Positions 57,160 to 64,000 of a stretch of 64,000 bases of DNA are shown here, in pieces; position 1 is the first letter of the stretch; every line of letters begins with the position of its first letter. The stretch covers positions 5,332,001 through 5,396,000 of the forward strand of contig CM121341.1 in assembly GCA_051530055.1 (NCBI GenBank). Direction: 5' to 3'. Both the position numbers and the translations under genes were made by a program. Under the pieces are notes generated by a model. It was not told the DNA's origin. It did not search any database and was given only the letters and a program-made list of their open reading frames with translations. This DNA comes from Neoechinorhynchus agilis. Its lineage: Eukaryota > Acanthocephala.

Positions 57160-57790
57160 CACTCAAAGTGTCGTCCGGGTGTAATGGTCGAAAGGACGGA
57201 TGCAGCGTTCCCTCCCCGTTATAGGGGCAGACTTATGTTTTGTAGGAGGAATGCTAATGATCTCGGATCGTCAGTGATTCGTCTCAATCTCTTGAACAAT
57301 CGATTGACCAGGTCCTAAGCCGCGGTACCAAACGACCCAAATGTCTCGACACCAAAGGGAACAAAATAATGATTTCGACTCAAGTCGAAGTATTTTGTCT
57401 TTTGCGAAATGCTTCTGGTGTGTGATCTCTAATTACTTCGAACAAATCTGATCTGTGAACTGTGTTGAAAGCACTTTTAAAATCACATCTCAAGATCAGG
57501 CACGGTTTTGAGTTTCCGGTGATGAACGTGGGGAGTTGAGTCGGACGAAGCAGTATTCCTACTTTTTTCGCGATCCTTTTATTTATGGAACGAATCCCAT
57601 TTTCATTTTTTTTCCACAATTTCACACAGCGATGCGCCGAAAAATAGCTCAATTGCTTTCGGAATCAACTCTCCCCCTGCGAATTGGTTGACTAGGCGTG
57701 CCAATGCATCCTCAAGGACTGAGCAGCGTCACGTACTGTGGGGCCAGAGCCCAACAAGCCCGTGAGCTGATCCGTTAGCCAAAGAGGAGA
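57160..57790 (-). mobile_element. LINE fragment, inverted, reverse-transcriptase palm plus C-terminus
   Basis: On the minus strand: LARLVNQFAGGELIPKAIEL with FFGASLC, then CDFKSAFNTVHRSDLFEV (RT palm motif A) in the frame 57652-57380, then a jump directly to the C-terminal text shared with the plus-strand element at 41960-42190. The middle of the protein is deleted at the junction near 57390. Dead element of the same family as the one at 41-42 kb. Confidence 0.8.
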
Positions 57791-57982
57791 TTGCCACCTT
57801 CAATTCTGATTTCGATGATAAAACATAAAGGATAGTACCGAAGGAGACGGAATTAACGAAAAACTGCCGACCGTCGTAACTCAGATGTTCGGAATCCGAA
57901 AGAAACACGACGACCGAGTACGTAATAGCGATTGTAGACGTTTAATGTTGAGAGTTCAAGATAAAATTATTGATTTTAATCG

Positions 57983-58551
57983 ATGAATACCAATCTTAAA
58001 GGTGATGCAGACATGCAAAATACTTTTAAGCTCCTTGACGCGCTTCAGGATACAATTGGACGGAGTCTTCTTTTGTCCAGTAAGTGCGTTTAATGTAGAA
58101 TGTTTTTAAACGAAAAACTCCAGTCGATTTATTCAAATTATTCGCTGACGCAAACGGGACGATAGACAGCCGGAAATCTCAAGTGAGTGTTTAATTGCCT
58201 AGATTTGATTTCTTAGTGACCAACAGGGTTTGGTACAGAGGCTCCTTTCGTCCATTCAAGAAATTGATGATAATCTGTGTTCTCACTTTCAAAAACTCAG
58301 TCTTACAACTAAAGGTAGGCATTGAGAAAATTATGGTTGAATTAATCTTGTTAGCTGATCAACACGACGGCGCGATCAATCAAGTATCGATGGTCAACGA
58401 CATCGTTAACAATTATTCTGATCACATTGTTGAACGAATGGAATGCATGGAAAATGATAACGAATTCACTGATGCCGCCGCAAAAATCAGTTCATTGAAA
58501 AGCCGCTTGGACTATGATCTTTTAAGCCGGTATTGTTCATCATCGCGTTAA
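57983..58551 (+). CDS. Unrecognised helical protein, four exons
   Basis: Exons 57983-58079, 58124-58182, 58227-58314 and 58355-58551, with introns of 44, 44 and 40 nt, give 146 residues with total length divisible by three. The product looks all-helical and soluble: QNTFKLLDALQDTIGRSLL, GLVQRLLSSIQEIDDNLCSH, INQVSMVNDIVNNYSDHIVE, AAAKISSLKSRLDYDLL. Size and style recall small coiled-coil subunits such as those of BLOC-1/BORC or Mediator, but I cannot match one. The regular splicing makes it a real gene. Confidence 0.68.
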
Positions 58552-58729
58552 GAGAGATAATTTAAAAAGATAGATTGTATTCGAATTCTTTACAATGTTC
58601 AACACAAAAATCACCAAATACGCAGTTTTTTAACACAAATAATTAGTCGGTTTCGATTGAACTGCTCGAATTAGACTTTCTTAATATTCTAATTCGCATT
58701 TTAATTGTTTGCGTTGCATAATGGAAAAT

Positions 58730-59800
58730 TTATTCCATAAGAAAATCCTGAATCTTGAATCGATTTTTTAGTGCATTTCATTAATGTATTTAGTAAAGAA
58801 TTGGAAAATTATCTCATAAGAAAATCCTAAATCTTGAATCGATTTTTTAGTGAATTTCATTAATACGCACGCTGATTCGAGCAATTGCAATTAAGAGCCT
58901 AGAAATATTCCGGGTACTTTTAGGCATTAGAAGCAAGGTTAATTAAATCATTTTTTGTGTTAATAAAAGAAACCGAGAGAGTTTGGGATACACGATAATG
59001 TGATAAAACGGATAATTTTTTTGATAATGAATACGAAAATTTATCTCATAAGAAAATCCTAAATCTTGAATCGATTTTTTAGTGAATTTCATTAATACGC
59101 ACGCTGATTCGAGCAATTGCAATTAAGAGCCTAGAAATATTCCGGGTACTTTTAGGCATTAGAAGCAAGGTTAATTAAATCATTTTTTGTGTGAATAAAG
59201 GAAACCGAGAGAGTTTGGGATACAGATAATGGATAAAAGGATATTTTTTGATAATGAATACGAAAATTTATCTTGTGGTTTTTGTTTTTGGTGTTGTTTG
59301 GTGTATTGGGTACTTTTAGGCATTAGAAGCAAGGTTAATTAAATCATTTTTTGTGTGAATAAAGGAAACCGAGAGAGTTTGGGATACATGATAATGCGAT
59401 AAAAAGGATCATTTTTTGATAATGAATACGAAAATTTATCTAATAAGAAAATCCTAAATCTTGAATCGATTTTTTAGTGAATTTCATTAATACGCACGCT
59501 GATTCGATGAATTATAATTAAGAGATTAGGAATATTTTGGGTACTTTTAGGCATTAGAAGCAAGGTTAATTAAATCATTTTTTGTGTGACTAAAGGAAAC
59601 CGAGAGAGTTTGGGATACACGATAATGTGATAAAAAGGATCATTTTTTGATAATGAATACGAAAATTTATCTAATAAGAAAATCCAACACCCGAACCGAT
59701 TTTTCAGCACATTTCACTAATCTGCACGCTGATTGGCTGAAATATAATTAAGAGCCTAGAAATATTTTGGGTAGTTTTAGGCATCAGAAACAAGCTGAAC
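58730..59800 (+). repeat. Tandem repeat, unit about 235 bp, about 4.5 copies
   Basis: Units contain AAGAAAATCCTAAATCTTGA, AATACGCACGCTGATTCGA, GGGTACTTTTAGGCATTAGA and AACCGAGAGAGTTTGGGATA. One unit near 59270-59310 has a replaced segment. The array ends about 40 bp before the start of the Emi-like gene, so it likely contains or borders that promoter. Confidence 0.9.
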
Positions 59801-59841
59801 AAAATCATTTTTGGTGCAACCAACTTATTTAAACTGCCACA

Positions 59842-60549
59842 ATGAAGCAATATTTTGCGAGCGAATGTTTACAGGATTTCAAGTATCTTCAATACGTGTT
59901 GGCGTCATTCCAATTATCGAGATGTTCGTTAAACATTCCACAAGTTCAACCTCTTCCGCAAGTGAGCAAGCGGATCCAAATGCGTTTACCAATCATTCCT
60001 CGTCCGGAGTACTTCGACAATCTGGTTAGATCCCAGATCGAAAGTGGTCAACTTTATCTCAAAGAAACAAATTTAAATATAAAAGAGGAAAAATGCAAGA
60101 GCAGAAATAATTCGGTCAATTTCGTAAGAGAGCCTTATAATTTACGATCAGGAGTAAAACGAAGAAGCGACTTGCTTGAATTCAAAGAAAATTCAAATTC
60201 AACTGCTAAAAGGAGAAAAATTCGAAAAAATAAAACTACAACGTTGTATGAATCAAGCAATATTTCGATTGCTCCTGCAACCAACAAGACTAAAACGGAG
60301 CGATTGGATTTCAACCTTCTTGGTCCACTTCACCGAGAATGCAAATATAGATGTTCAAAATGCCCGAAATGCAGACGACCGGCTTTGGAAGAAATTAATT
60401 ATCAACGGGGCCAATGCGGTTACAGATCGTGTGGATTTGAATATTGCAATTTATGCTGGCAAAAGTACCATCCCTGCCAGCCATGCATTGATGGCTTCAA
60501 TCAAGACGATTTTAAGAATTGTAAAAAGGGACGTCTTGGAAGATGCTAA
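59842..60549 (+). CDS. Emi1/Emi2-like APC/C inhibitor (ZBR protein)
   Basis: A single exon of 235 residues. The C-terminal 60 residues form the zinc-binding region of Emi1/Emi2 (FBXO5/FBXO43): YRCSKCPKCRRPALEE, QRGQCGYRSCGFEYCNLC, YHPCQPC, an IBR-like cysteine pattern. Upstream is a basic stretch (KRRKIRKNK) and a destruction-box-like RSDLL. The protein ends GRLGRC; vertebrate Emi proteins end in an RL tail that blocks E2 on APC/C, so the RL near the end is suggestive. I see no clear F-box in the first 100 residues. By family knowledge it would restrain APC/C in interphase or meiosis. Confidence 0.72.
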   Translation: MKQYFASECLQDFKYLQYVLASFQLSRCSLNIPQVQPLPQVSKRIQMRLPIIPRPEYFDNLVRSQIESGQLYLKETNLNIKEEKCKSRNNSVNFVREPYNLRSGVKRRSDLLEFKENSNSTAKRRKIRKNKTTTLYESSNISIAPATNKTKTERLDFNLLGPLHRECKYRCSKCPKCRRPALEEINYQRGQCGYRSCGFEYCNLCWQKYHPCQPCIDGFNQDDFKNCKKGRLGRC

Positions 60550-61231
60550 ACAAAGATTTTTTTAAGACTTTTTTTGTACAAATTTGGTTTATTACTACGT
60601 CGATTGGGTAAAATTTACGTATTTAATTTTCTTGCAGTCGATAGATTGAACAATTTTCTCATATCCTAATAGCCGCTCTCAAATTTTCAAGCTATACGAA
60701 TTAAAAAACTTGTAAAGTACAAAAAGGATGCGAACCGACTGTGAAATCACAATGAGTTCTTTAATTAGTTACAGATTATCTTCCATTATTGTTCTCTACG
60801 AATATTTTATAATAAAATAAATTAAGATAAAAGAGTCACGGAGGAATCTTGAGATGTGTTTTGACTCTATTAAGCAGTAAAAAAACACCATTTAGTTCAG
60901 TTTGGAATCGTTTATAGGCCTTCTCGATGTCGGTAATCGCTTCGAATTATCGTTTTAGATTTTTTTTGAAAAATAATACTCACGATTTGCCGATTAGGAC
61001 CTACGAATCGTGTACAATGCAAAAAACAACTTTATAAGGCAATTTATCAATCAGAGTAAATTGTTTAAATGAAAATAGGCAATGTAGAAGATAACTGTCA
61101 ACAAAATGGAGTGATTTTGCTACCTCTTGATTTATAAACACCACAACGAAACAGTTGTTTGCTGACCTAAAATTACGGTAAAAGGAAGTGAAACTTTCTC
61201 GAAGAAACATAATTAACTCAACGGTCACGAA
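60550..61231. other. Intergenic, no gene seen
   Basis: About 680 bp. The minus-strand frame 61001-61243 lacks an ATG at its start and has no motif. Presumed terminator of the Emi-like gene and promoter of the membrane-protein gene. Confidence 0.4.
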
Positions 61232-62238
61232 ATGATTTGGCAATCATCATTTTCTTCTATGGTTGATTCGGTTCAAAGGACTATCGAAGAACGTTCCTTT
61301 TGGCTAATGTATTTAATAATTCCGATCATTACGCTATTGGAGAACTCGTTTGAATCGATACTTGTGGAATACGTACGAATTTGGAGATGTTCATTTGAAC
61401 TTTCAAGAACACCAATCACATTATTCACGATTTTACACAATGTAATCACTTCAATTTCGTATTTTACACTGCAAAACCGATCTCATGGAATCACTTTTCT
61501 TAAGTTAATTTGGAACTTATTGAAAGAAACAAAACCGACCATTGAAACAATTATGTATCTTCTACACGATAAGCTTCTTTTTATACCAAGAAGTCCTGAA
61601 GATGCGGCTATCTTTTTAGTATGCTGTCAACTAAAGATCCTTGCAGTGTCCGTAATTATTAGAAATCTAAATTTGAACGTTGTTGTAGTTCATAACTGGC
61701 TTATCTTGATTGGCTTCTGTGATTGACGTACACAATCCAGAATCCATTTGATATTTTAACTCACATATTTGCAGGAATGGCAATGTTCGAGATTTATTCA
61801 GCAGCCGTGAGTATTGATAGGACAATAGTTTTGATGGCGATAGCTTGCGATTGCATTCTCATAGATACGTTACAAATCTTCATTGATAAGTTCACGTCCT
61901 ACTCTAGTGGGATACGAGCTCGTATCATCGAATTCGTCGTTCATTCATTGATTGGCGTTGCAATCTTATTTATATCTTATGACCTAGGTCTCGTCCGAGC
62001 CTTGGGATTTAGGTCTAGCTGTGAGTACGTCGTCTTTGTTCAAATCATGGGAGCTCCAATTATTTCCATTGCGTTTAATCCGACCGCCAATGAAGTGATT
62101 AATGAACATTTCATACGGGCAATGTCTCTAATGTGTTCAGCAACGATTGCAATCATTTTCCCCGATGATCCTACCAATTTCAAATCAAAATGGAATTTAC
62201 TGTGTTATTCATATTCGGTGTCTTACGCTCTGGAATAA
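61232..62238 (+). CDS. Multi-pass membrane protein, unrecognised, two exons
   Basis: Exons 61232-61684 and 61741-62238 around a 56-nt GT..CCAG intron give 316 residues. Hydrophobic segments include WLMYLIIPIITLLE, LFTILHNVITSISYFTL, AIFLVCCQLKILAVSVII, AVSIDRTIVLMAIACDCIL, VVHSLIGVAILFISYDL, FVQIMGAPIISIAF and MSLMCSATIAIIF, so about seven membrane passes. Spacing and polar turns could suit a receptor or transporter, but no family motif is visible and I do not assign one. Confidence 0.65.
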
Positions 62239-63064
62239 AACAAGATTTTATCCATGTTTTGTGGCGTTGAACCATCAAACTTTTATTTGCCTTAAAATAG
62301 ATTAATCAAATTCCTTTTTTTATGTATACATCACGACAAAAACCATGGATCCCAATTCTTTAAAATTCTCTTCGGGAAAACAAACATAATCGAAGGAAGC
62401 TTTTTTAGAATGTTAGTATAAAGAATGTGTTTGTTTAAATGACCATTTTTTGCCAAGTTAAAAAATCTAACTTTGAACATTACCGAGCAGGAATTTTTGT
62501 TTGTCCTGAGGAGAGGTTGGGCGACCTTTTTATAAGTATCCATCAAAAATGAATCGGCAAATAATTGAAAAAACCCATTTTTAAAAGTTCTTAAGCATGA
62601 TTGCATGTATTTTCGAGGTAGAGGAGATTAGGCGTTCGAAATAATTGTGAAAAAAGAGTTCACCTCTCAAAATCTGTACTATTGAATCGTGGACAATTTA
62701 GAAGTGAGTTGTGCATTTCGTCTTTCATCCGAGTCTTTTATTTTTCTTGCAACAGAGATTTGTCTCGAAGCTCCAGTTTTCGTTCTAGATAGTTTCGAAT
62801 CCAGACTAACCAAATCTGTTATTTTTAACCTCATTTCTAGGACTTTAGATGGATTCGGGTGCAGTTGTGGTACATTGTAACCTTTATTAAAATGTAAGAC
62901 TCTATAAAATGCGTAGCAAAAAAGCTGAATCATCTGTCGCCCTTATTTTAAAACAAGCTACACAATGTTTCACCAAAGTGTTAACAACTAAAGAAATATG
63001 GAAGGTATTTTCTCACTGTGATGTTCAAAAAAGCTAAAAAAACAATGCAGGTAAATTTCCTGGG
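62239..63064. other. Intergenic, possible small minus-strand coding stretch
   Basis: No firm gene. On the minus strand near 62840-62679 a frame reads MRLKITDLVSLDSKL, KTGASRQISVARKIKDSDER, preceded by TCCTAG, and its codon use looks protein-like, but it lacks a clear start or partner exon. The minus frame 62331-62606 has an ATG but no motif. Confidence 0.3.
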
Positions 63065-63259
63065 ATGCTTTTTTCGTACAGAATGTTCATAAGCATCTTA
63101 TCATTGATTAATGTATCAATCATGTTTGCCGAGAAAAATGGGTTCTTCTATGCTATTCGATTTATGCGGTGCAATGGAAACGAAACTCCCGTTGAAACAA
63201 ACTCTTCTAAGGTACGCCAACGAATCCGGCAATCTTTGAGAGAAAATCCTTCGGGATGA
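63065..63259 (+). CDS. Start of a secreted protein, first exon
   Basis: ATG 63065 opens MLFSYRMFISILSLINVSIM, a signal-peptide-like head, then AEKNGFFYAIRFMRCNGNET. A donor-like AAG-GTACGCC near 63210 probably ends exon 1. Beyond it the frame runs into a family-Z satellite scrap (GAGAAAATCCTTCGGGATG) and stops. The next exon was not found before the palindrome array at 63340, so the gene is either cut by repeats or continues outside the window. Family not recognised. Confidence 0.35.
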   Translation: MLFSYRMFISILSLINVSIMFAEKNGFFYAIRFMRCNGNETPVETNSSKVRQRIRQSLRENPSG

Positions 63260-63339
63260 TAAAATTAGAATTGTAGTGAAGATATTCGCCCGGTTAAAAC
63301 GTATTTTATTGCTTCAAAATATTTTTTAGCTATAAAATA

Positions 63340-64000
63340 CCTTTCAACCGAGCGAGTATATTTTTGAACATTGTGGTGTGAATATTCTCTATACGGCGAG
63401 TTTTTCCATCCTCGAGATTTATTTGCATGTTTACCAATAAATTTGGAGGAGGGAAAAACTCGCTGTATAGAGAAAATGAACCCCTCGAAGGAAAAACTCG
63501 ATCGAATTGTGGTGAATATTCTCTATACGGCGAGTTTTTCCATCCTCGAGATTTATTTGCATGTTTACAAATAAATTTGGAGGGGGGAAAACTCGCTGTA
63601 TAGAGAAAATGAACCCCTCGAAGGAAAAACTCGATCGAATTGTGGTGAATATTCTCTATACGGCGAGTTTTTCCATCCTCGAGATTTATTTGCATGTTTA
63701 CAAATAAATCTCGAGGGGGAAAAACTCGCCGTATAGAGAAAATGAACCCCTCGAAGGAAAAACTCGATCGAATTGTGGTGAATATTCTCTATACGGCGAG
63801 TTTTTCCATCCTCGAGATTTATTTGCATGTTTACAAATAAATCTCGAGGAGGAAAAAACTCGCTATGTAGAGAAAAAGAACCCCTCGAAGGAGAACCTCC
63901 ATCGAATTGTTGCGAATATTCTCTATACGGCGAGTTTTTCCAACCTCGAGATTTATTTGCATGTTTACAAATAAATCTCGAGGAGGGAAAAACTCGCTGT
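63340..64000. repeat. Tandem array of long palindromes, about 135-bp units
   Basis: Each unit is a near-perfect inverted repeat: arm TTCTCTATACGGCGAGTTTT, CATCCTCGAGATTTATTTG, centre CATGTTTA, then the complementary arm ending GTATAGAGAA, with spacer GAACCCCTCGAAGGAAAAAC between units. There are about 4.5 units, continuing past the window end. Arms of about 45 bp could extrude as cruciforms. The mirror-image frames on both strands are by-products. Confidence 0.93.

Noticed and set aside
63330-63828. Mirror-image frames of 67-121 codons in the palindrome array
   Set aside because: They exist on both strands because each unit is an inverted repeat. No start context or motif.
1-64000. tRNA, rRNA or CRISPR features
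   Set aside because: I looked for tRNA B-box text and for regular spacer arrays and saw none. The tandem repeats have no unique spacers and the genes are eukaryotic.

Overview
The window is nuclear DNA of a small animal with a compact, AT-rich genome. This rests on spliced genes with animal-type products: a lysosomal phospholipase (PLA2G15/LCAT family), DDX1, FEN1, NAA10, MOB4, a FOXO-like forkhead protein, an Emi1-type APC/C inhibitor and a Regnase/N4BP1-type RNase. The introns I could reconstruct from homology and open frames are mostly 36-59 nt with GT..AG ends, usually ending in TAG or AAG. I cannot name the species or phylum from the sequence.

Layout. 0-3 kb: a small membrane ORF and the phospholipase. 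3-8.1 kb: a scrambled hammerhead-like segment, an 80-bp satellite, a tiny FOXO-like gene and a 146-bp coding-like satellite. 8.4-10.6 kb: intronless DDX1 (minus). 12.2-26.7 kb: an ankyrin gene present twice as a near-identical inverted duplication (copies at 12.2-14.6 and 24.4-26.7 kb, plus a truncated third copy at 22.05-22.96 kb). Between the copies lie two myristoylated EF-hand genes, a membrane protein built of 82-residue repeats, an unresolved minus-strand gene and a small secreted cysteine protein. 26.8-32.2 kb: NYN-domain RNase, two orphan genes, a satellite and NAA10. 32.2-40.2 kb: two long satellites. 40.3-42.2 kb: fragments of a Penelope-like element and a LINE. 42.4-48.5 kb: MOB4 and FEN1, divergent, with only satellite between them. 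49.4-54.4 kb: a 182-bp satellite of about 27 copies. 54.6-64 kb: a cysteine-rich orphan, two foldback elements, an inverted LINE fragment, a four-exon helical protein, the Emi1-like gene, a multi-pass membrane protein, the start of a secreted protein and an array of palindromes that runs off the window.

About a third of the window is tandem repeat, and nearly every intergenic gap has its own private family. The genes are mostly single housekeeping or signalling genes with no obvious shared pathway. The most interesting signals are: a hammerhead-like motif (CUGANGA, short stem-loop, GAAA) that recurs at dispersed sites and forms the repeating unit of the 36-39.9 kb satellite; a second hammerhead-like segment whose three strands are present but in non-canonical order; two paralogous EF-hand genes that share the same unexplained reading-frame offset; an AG placed 0-5 nt before the start codon of many genes, as expected for trans-spliced leaders; and the inverted ankyrin duplication.

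Beyond the supplied open reading frames, I reconstructed by eye the complete or near-complete exon structures of NAA10, MOB4, FEN1, PLA2G15, the forkhead gene, the secreted protein at 23 kb and the helical protein at 58 kb. All introns are inferred, not observed.
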